This document shows, one piece after another, positions 1 to 8,325 of a stretch of 64,000 nt of DNA. The position numbers were made by a program, and so were the translations under genes. Source of the DNA: Candidatus Defluviilinea proxima (lineage in GTDB: Bacteria > Chloroflexota > Anaerolineae > Anaerolineales > Villigracilaceae); assembly GCA_016721115.1 (NCBI GenBank), contig JADKIW010000001.1, positions 2,309,501 to 2,373,500 on the forward strand. The letters are read 5' to 3'. The notes below the pieces were generated by a model. It did not search any database and had not been told where the DNA came from. It saw only the letters and a list, made by a program, of their open reading frames with translations. Each line of letters begins with the position of its first letter. Position 1 is the stretch's first letter.

Positions 1-1310
1 CAATCAGCATAGGCCTCAATATCTGTAACAATGCCAGTTTGTTCCCAATCGGTATCCGAGAACGCGGAATCGAATTTCTCAGCGGCGATCCAAAGCACAG
101 ATCCATCCTCAAACGTGGACCCGTGCAAGACTTCCACATTTCCCAAGCTGGTCTTACCGGTGATCTTTGCGTGGCGGGCATCTTTCATAACACCTGCGAA
201 GATCTCACCGAAACTTGCTGTGCCCTCGCCGACCATCACCACAAGTGGAACGGTCTGTGAATTGTTGACCGGGTTGGCTTTGATCTCCAGTGGGCGTGAA
301 GCATCGCGGCTCACGAAGTTTCCAAGCCTCCCTTCGGTAAAGAAGGAAAGGATCGGGTAAAGAACTGTACTGCTCCCGCCTCCGTTTAAGCGCACATCCA
401 GTATCAATCCATCGAGTTGACCGAATTCTTTCAAGGCGTTTTCGATCTGTGGCGGTAAGGTTTCATCAAAGAAAGATGGGATAAAGATATAGCCGATGCG
501 TGACCCGTCGTTAGTAGAAACGAGACGCGCGTCGATCGGTATATTTCCCTCCACTTTTGTGCGCATCACGATCACATCACGCGGCGCCTCGCCGGGTGAT
601 TGCACTTTCAACACCACGGCCGTGCATTCCGGTCCGCGTGTGAGTCTGGTGTCTTCTGGTGAAATAGGTTTCCCATCCAACGCCAGAATGCTGTCGTGTG
701 ATTGTAGGCCTGCATATTCGGCGGGCGAGCCGGGAAAGGTCGAAATAACAACCAGACTGTTGTTGTCGGGGTTTATGTTGCTATAAATACCCACGCCCAC
801 AAATTCCGATTCCCCTTTCAATTCAGCATCTGATGCTTCCACTTCGACCGGTGAAATGAACGAGGAATGATCGTCTTGCAATTCGTCGATCATCGCTTGC
901 ATTTGGAAATAAAACTCTTGTGTTTCCATGCCAGCTTCGACCATGGCACGGTAACGTGCTACGATCCCGTCCCAATCCTTGCCGTTGTAATCGGGGTAAA
1001 CATATTTATCTTCCACAATGCTCTTGATCTCATTAAGGATTCGCAATTGTTTGCTCTTCGATATTTCCTTCACATCGAAGGTCTGAATCGGTTGCACGAC
1101 ATCATCAGGCGAAAGGGTCGCTACAGGCCGCGACTTGCATTGTGGCGGGATGAACGCTGGGACAAGTTGAGTAGGTGTAGGTGTTACTGTGACTGTTGGT
1201 GTGAACGTAGGGACGGGTGTAGCAGTTGGTGGCACGATCATTTGTGTCACAAAATTACAAGCCAACAACGATAAGACCAATGCACCGAAAGCGATTCGTT
1301 TTATTTTCAT
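1..1310 (-). CDS. S41 family C-terminal processing protease, lipoprotein (partial, 3' end outside window)
   Basis: The frame is open from ATG 1310 to the window edge, so the C-terminus is missing. The N-terminus is a lipoprotein signal (hydrophobic stretch, then SLLACN) followed by a Thr/Pro-rich linker. A helical N-domain comes next, then a PDZ domain with the GxGI-type start FVGVGI and AGLQSHDSILALDG. The S41 core follows, with LILDVRLNGGG and GEGTASFGEIFAGV, which contains the nucleophile serine. Such proteases trim or degrade periplasmic or envelope proteins. In CtpA the catalytic lysine lies in a TFGKG-like motif; here the matching stretch reads TSLGNVE, so the usual Ser-Lys dyad is not evident and another catalytic arrangement is possible. 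The family call is secure; the substrate is unknown. Confidence 0.88.
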   Translation of the reverse strand, partial: MKIKRIAFGALVLSLLACNFVTQMIVPPTATPVPTFTPTVTVTPTPTQLVPAFIPPQCKSRPVATLSPDDVVQPIQTFDVKEISKSKQLRILNEIKSIVEDKYVYPDYNGKDWDGIVARYRAMVEAGMETQEFYFQMQAMIDELQDDHSSFISPVEVEASDAELKGESEFVGVGIYSNINPDNNSLVVISTFPGSPAEYAGLQSHDSILALDGKPISPEDTRLTRGPECTAVVLKVQSPGEAPRDVIVMRTKVEGNIPIDARLVSTNDGSRIGYIFIPSFFDETLPPQIENALKEFGQLDGLILDVRLNGGGSSTVLYPILSFFTEGRLGNFVSRDASRPLEIKANPVNNSQTVPLVVMVGEGTASFGEIFAGVMKDARHAKITGKTSLGNVEVLHGSTFEDGSVLWIAAEKFDSAFSDTDWEQTGIVTDIEAYAD

Positions 1311-1326
1311 GGATACCTTTATATGG

Positions 1327-2310
1327 TTACGTATTCCATTCTTTCACACGTTCCAGCAACTCAGAGATCGGTTTAAGCTCTGATACAGCGACGGCCATAT
1401 TCTTTGTACGTGTTCGATCATATTGAAACACACGCGTTCCTTCCGGGATCGGGTTTGCGCGGCGATTGAACTCCTCATGCGTCTGCCAACCTGCCAGCAA
1501 AACATCCAGGCCATAGACCCAGATATTGCCCCAATCCATTTCACCGATGACGTGAGTCTCTTTGCGCAACGGGCTATGGATTCCGATGCGGGCATTCGGC
1601 AAAGACTTACTTTGGATGTACGCCACTGAACAGAATCCACTCTCGATCTGGACTCTCGTATTGGGCGGCAACTCCACACTGACGGTCCGCGTCTCTCGCC
1701 TTTCATCCTGCCCATTGACTTCGACGACTTGAGTCTCCACTGAGTCCGATTTCAAGACCAACGCCCCAAGCGGATTCCATTTCACCGGTCGCATCCACGC
1801 CTCAGGCATCACATGGACAAGATGATACGGTTGCTTCTTGTAAATTGCTTTTTGCAAATCTTCTTGTGACGCGGCAATAAGACCCGATAAAAACGCGAAT
1901 AGATAAATATCTTTATCTGAACGTCCCTCGCTTAGATTCTGTTCCGAAGGAACAAGTGCAGGCGCTTTCAACACAACCTGCGGATTACGTTTCATCTCCA
2001 TGACTTGTTCGCGATACGAGATCAAAAAAGATTTGATGTCACATCGTCGCCCGCCCAGTGACACATCATACCGCTCTGGGTCCGTGAACGGTTTTGCCCC
2101 CTTCACCTCAAAAGGGACATTCTGCTCCGCAAGATACCTCCGAAATGCCAACTCCACCGCCACACTCGCCACTGTCCTGCGCAAGCGGTCATAAATAGAA
2201 CTCCCTGTCCGCGTGTACATGAAGGGTAACGAATGGAGCGCATACGCGATCCCGCCCTCGGTCAGGTCACGGGTGTAGGGGAGGTGGATGAAATCAGGGG
2301 AGGACAGCAT
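1327..2310 (-). CDS. PD-(D/E)XK nuclease-like protein, candidate restriction enzyme
   Basis: A 327-residue soluble protein that I do not recognise as a named family. Around residues 50-95 there is a pattern typical of the PD-(D/E)XK nuclease core: a helix with Glu53, then YDVSLGG with Asp82, then CDIKSF with Asp91 and Lys93. Only this motif supports a nuclease role. The ATG at 2310 lies inside the end of the preceding small membrane gene (17-base overlap), and that gene follows a DNA methyltransferase, so the three are likely co-translated. The context suggests the endonuclease partner of a restriction-modification pair. It could equally be a DNA-processing protein with another role. Confidence 0.55.
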   Translation of the reverse strand: MLSSPDFIHLPYTRDLTEGGIAYALHSLPFMYTRTGSSIYDRLRRTVASVAVELAFRRYLAEQNVPFEVKGAKPFTDPERYDVSLGGRRCDIKSFLISYREQVMEMKRNPQVVLKAPALVPSEQNLSEGRSDKDIYLFAFLSGLIAASQEDLQKAIYKKQPYHLVHVMPEAWMRPVKWNPLGALVLKSDSVETQVVEVNGQDERRETRTVSVELPPNTRVQIESGFCSVAYIQSKSLPNARIGIHSPLRKETHVIGEMDWGNIWVYGLDVLLAGWQTHEEFNRRANPIPEGTRVFQYDRTRTKNMAVAVSELKPISELLERVKEWNT

Positions 2311-2551
2311 TGAGCACTGTTGTTAAGATAATCACCACCACATTACAGATTGTCACAAGTGCTACTACAACAGTAGCTATAGACATTATTTTTGTCCACT
2401 TATTCAGTGCTCTCGTATGTTCATCTTGACTACGGTGGAAAAGTTCGTCACGATAATCATTGTAACTATACGCGACGTTCTTTGCCTCAGCACGCATTCG
2501 ATCATGAATTTCGTCTTTAGTCAGATCTACTAGAGATTTTTTTATATCCAT
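2294..2551 (-). CDS. Small membrane protein in methyltransferase operon
   Basis: An 85-residue protein with a charged N-terminal half (about 50 residues, probably helical) and one long hydrophobic segment near the C-terminus (about residues 53-80). It looks like a C-tail-anchored or single-span membrane protein. The start is ATG 2551, because AAGGAGG sits 5-7 bases upstream; a TTG at 2575 in the same frame would overlap the methyltransferase stop but has no such site. It lies between the methyltransferase and the nuclease-like gene and overlaps the latter. Function unknown. A membrane protein is unusual inside a restriction-modification-like operon. Confidence 0.7.
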   Translation of the reverse strand: MDIKKSLVDLTKDEIHDRMRAEAKNVAYSYNDYRDELFHRSQDEHTRALNKWTKIMSIATVVVALVTICNVVVIILTTVLNAVLP

Positions 2552-2571
2552 AATATCCTCCTTTTGAAGTT

Positions 2572-3381
2572 TCAATCATTCCTAAACTGCAAACAATAGT
2601 GATGGAACGTATTGCTCACCCAAGCAGACCCCATGCCGAACGGCGCGAGGGGTTGGTTATCTTGTAACCAGATCTTTTCGTCTTTGAGTGTGTAGGTCTT
2701 GCCGAGTTCGCGGGCAATGTCCCATGCGAGGGGATAAATTTTCCCGCCCTTCTTTACGTTCTTGACGATGATCGTGATGTAGGATTTTTCTCGCAGTAAG
2801 GGTTTTAGCCCCTCATAGATATGAACCAGTTTTCCAAGAAACTCTTCGTAATCAGCGATATTCCCCATATCGTTCGGGTCATCTGAATAATGGACATCCA
2901 ACTTATCCGAGTCGCGGCGTTTCTTTTGATTCTCTGCGCCTTTTACGCGGAGCATGTCCCAGTAAGGTGGCGAAGTTAATACATAGTCGAAGATTGGTAA
3001 TTGGTAAGTGTTAATTTTTGCCGCATCCCCATTTACGATTTCAGATTTCAGATTGATGATCGCTTCACCAAGCGTATTGCGTTCATCTTCGATGATCTGC
3101 TTTGCGATCTTCGCATATTTAGGATTCAACTCAATACCATAACTGTTCCGCCCCGCACGCAAGGCCGCAACGAGAGTCGAACCTGTCCCTGCCATGGGGT
3201 CGAGGACGGTTTCGCCTTCCATGGTGAAAAACTCAATGAATTCCTGCGCCATCGTCTCAGGGTACTTGGCGGGATGGACCAAGACTCCCTTTTTACGAGG
3301 AGGTGGGTTATGAATGAACCATGATTTCTGGAACTTCAGCCATTCTTTATTCGTGAGGTTGTTGAGTTTATTTCGGGCCAT
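2572..3381 (-). CDS. Site-specific DNA methyltransferase (N4-cytosine or N6-adenine)
   Basis: A 269-residue AdoMet-dependent DNA methyltransferase. Motif X (HPAKYPE, residues 36-42) is followed by motif I (VLDPMAGTGST, 59-69) and catalytic motif IV (TSPPYW, 136-141). In this family SPPYW is typical of enzymes that methylate an exocyclic amino group, often N4-cytosine. The C-terminal half would hold the target-recognition part. It is the first gene of a minus-strand operon with a small membrane protein and a PD-(D/E)XK-like protein, which suggests a restriction-modification or related system. The recognition sequence cannot be read from the protein. Confidence 0.88.
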   Translation of the reverse strand: MARNKLNNLTNKEWLKFQKSWFIHNPPPRKKGVLVHPAKYPETMAQEFIEFFTMEGETVLDPMAGTGSTLVAALRAGRNSYGIELNPKYAKIAKQIIEDERNTLGEAIINLKSEIVNGDAAKINTYQLPIFDYVLTSPPYWDMLRVKGAENQKKRRDSDKLDVHYSDDPNDMGNIADYEEFLGKLVHIYEGLKPLLREKSYITIIVKNVKKGGKIYPLAWDIARELGKTYTLKDEKIWLQDNQPLAPFGMGSAWVSNTFHHYCLQFRND

Positions 3382-3395
3382 ATGAAGATTATATC

Positions 3396-3491
3396 GTAGG
3401 GGCGACCCTTGACTGCCGGGGTTGTAAATATTGTCGTTATGGTTTTATATCAGGCTCAGTACCCTTTTAAACCCTGACGGGTCGCCCTTAC
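3396..3491. repeat. Inverted-repeat element with GTAGGGGCGACCC ends
   Basis: The stretch between the methyltransferase and the next gene is bounded by GTAGGGGCGACCC (3396-3408) and GGGTCGCCCTTAC (3479-3491), inverted copies with one mismatch. The interior is not coding. It resembles a small non-autonomous element or a long hairpin and touches the last bases of the lipoprotein gene. The GTAGGG end motif recurs in the palindrome at 5339-5366. Confidence 0.6.
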
Positions 3492-4273
3492 GGCATGGGC
3501 GTTTTTGTTGGTACTGTGTAACTCACATCATACACGACGAAATCGGAAAATATAACGCTGACCGGTGTATCCCCTCCGCCGCGCGCAAAGACGCCGAACC
3601 CGCCACTTGAAAAAGCAATATCTGTCACGCTGAATTGGAATCGTCCGTTGAGGAAGAGGCGCATTTCACCGCCAACAGCCCAGAGACCGATGTGTACTTC
3701 ACCGGGTGCACCGGCGGGTGCATCTCCGCTGGGGACGGGTTGTTGCAACCCCAAACGTACATTGGACTTGATCCGTTCCGCTTGGATCATGGAATTACAG
3801 GCGAGGCTAAACCGATAGAAAGAATTTCCCTGCGAACGGACGATGAGTCCGTAACTATCCTCGCCACGGCACAGGCTAAGATTCACTGTGATCTCGGCGT
3901 AGAAATCTGTGAGGAGCGCAATACGATTCATGCTGGTAAGCGTAATGCCCGGTTGAGCGAATAAGGATAAACGGTTGCGGCTGATGTTAGCGCTCCCTTG
4001 ATCGGATGTGGCAGTGTCCCAGTTGGAGTCATCTGAGAAGTCGTCTGAAAGAATTTCTGCGCCGATACCGGGGCTCATTTCGGGCGTGCCTGTGTAGGTA
4101 GGGAATGCCAACAGCGTAGATGTGGCTGATGGGGGGAACCAGATCACAGTTGAGGTGGGAAGCGCTGTTTCACTCGGTTGAGGAGTTTCAGTGGGCAGAA
4201 TCGTCTGAGACGGCAGGCAAGCCGTCAGTGTGAGAAATCCAACAAAAAGAAATATTACAAATATACGTTGCAT
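3488..4273 (-). CDS. Lipoprotein with a LamG/DUF1080-like beta-sandwich domain
   Basis: The N-terminus is a lipoprotein signal (MQRIFVIFLFVGFLTLTAC, lipobox LTAC), followed by a Thr/Pro-rich linker and a domain of about 170 residues. That domain reads like a concanavalin-type beta-sandwich (ILSDDFSDDSNW, then ITVNLSLC, then FLNGRFQFSVTD), as in 3-keto-disaccharide hydrolase or LamG-like modules. It probably binds sugars or wall material on the outer face of the membrane. ATG 4273 is chosen; a TTG at 4285 would add four residues without a better ribosome site. The end of the gene lies in the inverted repeat at 3396-3491. Confidence 0.7.
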   Translation of the reverse strand: MQRIFVIFLFVGFLTLTACLPSQTILPTETPQPSETALPTSTVIWFPPSATSTLLAFPTYTGTPEMSPGIGAEILSDDFSDDSNWDTATSDQGSANISRNRLSLFAQPGITLTSMNRIALLTDFYAEITVNLSLCRGEDSYGLIVRSQGNSFYRFSLACNSMIQAERIKSNVRLGLQQPVPSGDAPAGAPGEVHIGLWAVGGEMRLFLNGRFQFSVTDIAFSSGGFGVFARGGGDTPVSVIFSDFVVYDVSYTVPTKTPMP

Positions 4274-4321
4274 GATGTTGTACAATTAAGAGGTATTCTA
4301 CCTCGACATAAAGGAGATTGA

Positions 4322-5335
4322 ATGACCGAAAAACTTGTGCTGGTGACTGGCGCTTGTGGTGAGATTGGTCAGGCTCTTATTCAGGGGTTGGCAAAACGTG
4401 GGGGCTATAAAATCGTAACATCAGATCTGGCTCCACTGCCCGATAGCATTAAGGCGATGTCGGCGGAGCACGCGCAAGGGGATCTGGTATACAAGATCAA
4501 AACTTTCTACGATTATGATTTCGATGTGGTCTTTCACTTGGCGGCTTCGCTTTCCTCGAAGGCGGAGGTTTCCAGTGAAGATGCGCATCGCATCAACGTG
4601 GAAGGCACGATGCAACTGCTGATGATGGCGGCGTATCGTTCGGAGAAATATCACAAAGATGTGAAGTTTGTGTTCCCGAGTTCGATTGCCGCGTATGGTA
4701 TGCCGAGTCTTGAAGCGAAGAAGACGGCCGGGCTTGTGACCGAAACCGAGTTTAATTTTCCGCATACGATGTATGGATGTAATAAACTGTATTGCGAAAA
4801 ATTGGGGATGTACTACAGCAAGTACAACGGTCAAAAACATTTGGATGAAAACCCGCCTCATTTTCTGGACTTTAGAGGGATCCGGTTCCCCGGCTTGATC
4901 TCAGCCTTTACCTTGCCTAGTGGCGGGACAAGTGACTATGGTCCCGAGATGCTTCATGCGGCGGCACAGGGAAAACCCTATTCGTGTTTCGTGCGTGAGG
5001 ATACGAAGATCTCGTTCATGGCGATGCCCGATGCGATCAAATCTTTGTTGATGATGTTGGATGTGCCGCGTGAAAAGTTGAACCATCAAGTGTATAACAT
5101 CGCGGCATTTGCGATCACAGCAGGGGAGTTCCGTGACCGTGCGATGAAGGCTTTCCCTGATGCGAAGATCACCTTCGAACCCAATCCGCGCCGACAGGGC
5201 ATCGTCGATTCGTGGCCTGAAGATGTGGATGATTCCCTCGCGCGTACAGAATGGGGCTGGGAACCAGATTACGATGAAAACCGTTTCTTCGATGAATATT
5301 TTTTACCGGAGATCAAGAAACGATATGGAAAATAA
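4322..5335 (+). CDS. Extended SDR dehydrogenase, L-threonine 3-dehydrogenase-like
   Basis: A 337-residue NAD(P)-dependent short-chain dehydrogenase of the extended (epimerase) type. It has the nucleotide-binding TGACGEIGQ at the N-terminus, a conserved serine in PSSIAAYG and the catalytic YxxxK in MYGCNK. The stretch RFPGLISAFTLPSGGTSDY and the later ISFMAMPDAI match the SDR-type L-threonine 3-dehydrogenases, which oxidise L-threonine to 2-amino-3-ketobutyrate. A sugar-nucleotide epimerase is the main alternative. The ribosome site AAAGGAGATTGA directly precedes ATG 4322. It appears to be a single-gene unit, followed by a perfect palindrome. Confidence 0.8.
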   Translation: MTEKLVLVTGACGEIGQALIQGLAKRGGYKIVTSDLAPLPDSIKAMSAEHAQGDLVYKIKTFYDYDFDVVFHLAASLSSKAEVSSEDAHRINVEGTMQLLMMAAYRSEKYHKDVKFVFPSSIAAYGMPSLEAKKTAGLVTETEFNFPHTMYGCNKLYCEKLGMYYSKYNGQKHLDENPPHFLDFRGIRFPGLISAFTLPSGGTSDYGPEMLHAAAQGKPYSCFVREDTKISFMAMPDAIKSLLMMLDVPREKLNHQVYNIAAFAITAGEFRDRAMKAFPDAKITFEPNPRRQGIVDSWPEDVDDSLARTEWGWEPDYDENRFFDEYFLPEIKKRYGK

Positions 5336-5338
5336 TTT

Positions 5339-5366
5339 GTAGGGACGGGCGGCCGCCCGTCCCTAC
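5339..5366. repeat. Perfect 28-bp GC-rich palindrome
   Basis: GTAGGGACGGGCGG is followed directly by its exact reverse complement, with no loop. There is no T-run, so it is not a classic terminator. It shares the GTAGGG end with the element at 3396-3491 and is probably a member of a dispersed palindromic repeat family. Confidence 0.8.
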
Positions 5367-5382
5367 GGGTTTGTGTGTACCC

Positions 5383-5391
5383 TGATATAAT
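5383..5391 (+). promoter_or_regulatory. Extended -10 promoter, leaderless start
   Basis: TGATATAAT lies eight bases before the ATG of the LysM gene. No ribosome site fits between them, so the transcript probably begins at or next to the start codon (leaderless). Confidence 0.6.
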
Positions 5392-5399
5392 CCCCGCCG

Positions 5400-6260
5400 A
5401 TGAAAATACGGAAACTATTTTTTATTAGCTCGTTATTTTTGGTCTTGTTATTGATCGGCATGGCCTTGCCTGCGTATAGCGTAACCGCTGCGCCGAACCA
5501 GCAGGGATTTATCACGGCTACACCGGGCCCTGATGGACGCATCATGTACACGGTTGTATCGGGTGATTCCTGTTCGCAGGTTGCACTGCTTCATAACATC
5601 ACGGTCGCTCAGTTGCGCCTGTACAATACACGTCTCGATAAAGACTGTAATCTATCAGAGGGTCAACAACTGGTCGTTGGACTTGTTCCGCTGATTACTT
5701 CCCCCACGCCGGGGCCTGCTCCCACCAACACGCCTCCCGCTGTGACCTCCACTCCTTTCACTGGGACGACTGAGGTCTGTATCCTTTTGTTTAACGATAT
5801 CAACGGTGATGCCTTGCGGCAGGAGATCGAACTAGGCATCGACGGTGGAGCGGTCAGTCTCACGAATTTGAACGGCTCGTACTCGCAGACTCAGAACACC
5901 ACTTCGGCTCTTGACCCTGATCTGCAAGAACCGACCCGTGCATGTTTTAAAGATGTTCCACCCGGAAAATACAATGTCAGTATGGCCATCCCTGATGGAT
6001 ACAACCCGACGATGAATCCCACCTATACATTCGATGTCAAAGCCGGTGACCGTGCTTCTGTGGACTTTGGCGCACAATCCAAGACGGTGACGTCGCAAGA
6101 ACCAGCGCCGACCACAACCGATGAAGGCGGAAGCCGTTCTCCCATGTTGGGCATATTCGGTTTGTTGTTGTTGCTCGGGGGAGTGGGGCTGGGGTACTTT
6201 GCGTATCGGTCAAACCAGCCAAAGAGTAAACTAAAAGATAGTCCGTTGATGAAGCGATAA
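5400..6260 (+). CDS. Membrane-anchored LysM protein with SdrD/Cna-B-like domain
   Basis: A 286-residue exported protein. A signal peptide (about residues 1-31) is followed by a LysM domain (about 48-97: YTVVSGDSCSQVALLHNIT, then LSEGQQLVVG), a Thr/Pro linker, and a Cna-B/SdrD-like beta domain (about 125-225: LFNDINGDALRQ, then FKDVPPGKYNVS). A C-terminal transmembrane helix ends with a basic tail. LysM modules bind N-acetylglucosamine polymers such as peptidoglycan, so this is likely a wall-contacting surface protein. It is preceded by a -10 box at leaderless distance and followed by a strong terminator, which makes it a single-gene unit. Confidence 0.85.
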   Translation: MKIRKLFFISSLFLVLLLIGMALPAYSVTAAPNQQGFITATPGPDGRIMYTVVSGDSCSQVALLHNITVAQLRLYNTRLDKDCNLSEGQQLVVGLVPLITSPTPGPAPTNTPPAVTSTPFTGTTEVCILLFNDINGDALRQEIELGIDGGAVSLTNLNGSYSQTQNTTSALDPDLQEPTRACFKDVPPGKYNVSMAIPDGYNPTMNPTYTFDVKAGDRASVDFGAQSKTVTSQEPAPTTTDEGGSRSPMLGIFGLLLLLGGVGLGYFAYRSNQPKSKLKDSPLMKR

Positions 6261-6264
6261 GTAC

Positions 6265-6296
6265 AAAAGAGACCACCGATTTCGGTGGTCTCTTTT
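6265..6296. terminator. Bidirectional rho-independent terminator
   Basis: A 15-bp perfect stem (AAAAGAGACCACCGA with its complement), a 2-base loop and T/A runs on both sides. It serves the convergent LysM and HIT genes. Confidence 0.95.
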
Positions 6297-6298
6297 AT

Positions 6299-6646
6299 CT
6301 ATCCCATTGGGTATTTCATTCTTTGTCCGCCGATCAAGTGCAGATGAAGATGAAATACGGTTTGGCCACCATCAGCTCCGGTGTTTGTGATGAGGCGGTA
6401 TCCGCTCTGGTGAATCCCTTCTTCTTTTGCAAGTTTGCCAGCGATTGCAATGAGATGTCCCATGACTGGCTCATCTTCTGCTTCAAGGGCGTTCACGGAT
6501 TCGATGTGTTTATTCGGGATAAGTAGAATATGCGTCGGCGTCACGGGGTGAATATCGCGAAAGGCTGTCACTTGTTCGTCACGGTACACGATCTCGGCTT
6601 TTGCCTCCCCTGAAACGATCTTACAGAAAATACATGTATCTGTCAT
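6299..6646 (-). CDS. HIT family nucleotide hydrolase (HinT-like)
   Basis: A 115-residue histidine-triad protein. It begins with CIFCKIVSGE, has HILLIPNKHI in the middle, and carries the triad HLHLHLIGG near the C-terminus, whose central histidine is the nucleophile in the family. HinT enzymes hydrolyse AMP conjugates of lysine, amines or related adducts. The start at ATG 6646 (MTDTCIF) fits the normal family length; an upstream in-frame start at 6748 would add 34 residues without homology. The gene is convergent with the LysM gene and shares its terminator. Confidence 0.93.
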   Translation of the reverse strand: MTDTCIFCKIVSGEAKAEIVYRDEQVTAFRDIHPVTPTHILLIPNKHIESVNALEAEDEPVMGHLIAIAGKLAKEEGIHQSGYRLITNTGADGGQTVFHLHLHLIGGQRMKYPMG

Positions 6647-6793
6647 ATTTGCTCTGATCCTTGAAAAGCGGGCAATGATGTGGATGAAATGCGCTTTTAG
6701 CATATTTGCACAAAGTATGGGCGCAATTCTAACCGTTTCTTGTGGCATTGTTAGAAATATCTTACTTTCAGGCGTCGTCCATCTAAAAGGCGA

Positions 6794-6799
6794 TATAAT
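6794..6799 (+). promoter_or_regulatory. -10 box (TATAAT) upstream of the RseP-like gene
   Basis: GCGATATAATGCC gives a consensus -10 about 20 bases before the ATG, leaving a very short leader with the ribosome site GAAGGA. No convincing -35 is visible. Confidence 0.5.
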
Positions 6800-6819
6800 G
6801 CCACGCGAAGGAAAAAAAC

Positions 6820-8322
6820 ATGAACGAAACTATGTTAACCTGGCTGGTTTTCATTCTGGCCTTTGGCGGAATGATCATTATTCACGAACTCGGACACTAC
6901 CTTGCCGCCTTAATGGTGAAAGTGGAAGTAGAAGAATTTGGTATCGGTTTCCCGACCCCCGGTGCAATTGCATTCTGGATCGCAAAAGGCTATTTCTTCT
7001 TGCGAAATGGCAAACGAGTGGAGATTCCTCGAAACTTCCGCATGCCGGTTCTATGGGATGAACTTGTTGACCGCGAAGTAAAGATCACCGTGGACGAGGT
7101 GGATGGCCGCCTGATCCTGCGTTCGATCGAAGCGGTTGTATATGAAGAAAAGCGACAAGCTCCCGCCCGTGGGCAAAAGCTTGATGAAATTTATGTAGAC
7201 GAAGATGGTAATCCCATTGACCCGCCGAAAGACGATGTAAAAACGGAAGTTTCAAAGAAACTGATCACGGCTGGCAAGACGTTTGGTGCCGTACAGCTAA
7301 CGGACGTGATCGCAGAAGTCCACCCCGGCACACGCTTTACGATCAACTGGCTTCCGATTGGTGGCTTTGTACGCCCGAAGGGTGAGAACGACCCCAACAT
7401 TGAAGGTGGTCTTGCCGCCGCCGCGCCATGGAAGCGTTTGGTTGTGTTATTTGCTGGACCGTTGATGAACCTCGTGATGGCGGTCGTATTGATCAGTGTC
7501 ATTATCAGCCAGATGGGCGGCATCATTTCTTCGCCGCTTGATGAGACCGGCCCGCAGGATATTCTCATTACTGAAGTTGTGCCGAACAGCCCGGCTGATC
7601 AAGCTGGTTTGCAGATGGGCGATATTCTGCGCACGGGCGCTGGACAAACTCTCAGCGGTGATAAAGACCTCGAAACTGTTATAACTGCCGGTAAAGATAC
7701 GCCCACTGTCTTTGTTGTAGACAGACAGGGCGAGACCCTTGAATTAACCATCACGCCTCGTATGAATGAAGCTGCTGGGCGGCCTATGATCGGTATCGCG
7801 TATTGTGCCGGATGTGAATTCAAGCCGATCACCAATCCACTTGAAAACTTGAAATACAGTTTGCGTTTTACGGGTGTACAGATCAACTCTCTCGTCACGT
7901 TGCCTGTACGTTTGATCATGGGAACCATCCCTCCCGAGCAGGGACGTCTCGTTGGCTTGAAAGGTATCTTCGATATTGTAGGGCAGGGTGTGGCCAGCGA
8001 TGTGAAGGCCAGCCAGGAGAAAGCCGCAACATCTCAAACATCATCTCCGTCTGCGGCATCAAGCCCGTATAACCAACCGGTGCAAACACTGTTCATCATC
8101 GCATCGCTTTCCATCAGTCTCGGTATCTTCAACCTCTTTCCGTTCCCTGCGCTTGATGGTGGACGTATCATCTTTGTCATTCCTGAGATGATCTTCCGCA
8201 AGCGTATTCCGCATCAGTTCGAGAACTATGTCCACGGGATCGGTATGATGCTCCTATTAGCTTTGATGCTTTATATCAACGTGCGCGATTTCATTGACCC
8301 TGTCACCTCAAACCTTCCATAA
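6820..8322 (+). CDS. rseP: Site-2 protease, RseP-like intramembrane M50 metalloprotease
   Basis: A 500-residue polytopic protein. The first transmembrane helix carries the zinc motif HELGH (about residue 23). A GG-containing stretch NWLPIGGFVRPKGENDPN follows at about 170-190, a PDZ domain at about 235-320, and the last catalytic segment NLFPFPALDGGRI at about 443-457 supplies the Asp ligand. These proteases cut membrane-bound regulators such as anti-sigma factors. It is about 50 residues longer than Escherichia coli RseP, mainly because of a soluble insertion between HELGH and the GG segment (about 40-165). The HEAT-repeat gene follows after three bases and is probably co-translated. The family is certain, orthology with rseP less so. 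Confidence 0.9.
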   Translation: MNETMLTWLVFILAFGGMIIIHELGHYLAALMVKVEVEEFGIGFPTPGAIAFWIAKGYFFLRNGKRVEIPRNFRMPVLWDELVDREVKITVDEVDGRLILRSIEAVVYEEKRQAPARGQKLDEIYVDEDGNPIDPPKDDVKTEVSKKLITAGKTFGAVQLTDVIAEVHPGTRFTINWLPIGGFVRPKGENDPNIEGGLAAAAPWKRLVVLFAGPLMNLVMAVVLISVIISQMGGIISSPLDETGPQDILITEVVPNSPADQAGLQMGDILRTGAGQTLSGDKDLETVITAGKDTPTVFVVDRQGETLELTITPRMNEAAGRPMIGIAYCAGCEFKPITNPLENLKYSLRFTGVQINSLVTLPVRLIMGTIPPEQGRLVGLKGIFDIVGQGVASDVKASQEKAATSQTSSPSAASSPYNQPVQTLFIIASLSISLGIFNLFPFPALDGGRIIFVIPEMIFRKRIPHQFENYVHGIGMMLLLALMLYINVRDFIDPVTSNLP

Positions 8323-8325
8323 GAT

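Noticed and set aside
2575..2575. TTG start for the small membrane protein giving an overlap with the methyltransferase stop
   Set aside because: AAGGAGG lies at the ideal distance from ATG 2551 instead, inside the longer reading.
3382..3487. A small RNA gene in the gap after the methyltransferase
   Set aside because: The gap is explained by an inverted-repeat element; no promoter or terminator pair supports an RNA.
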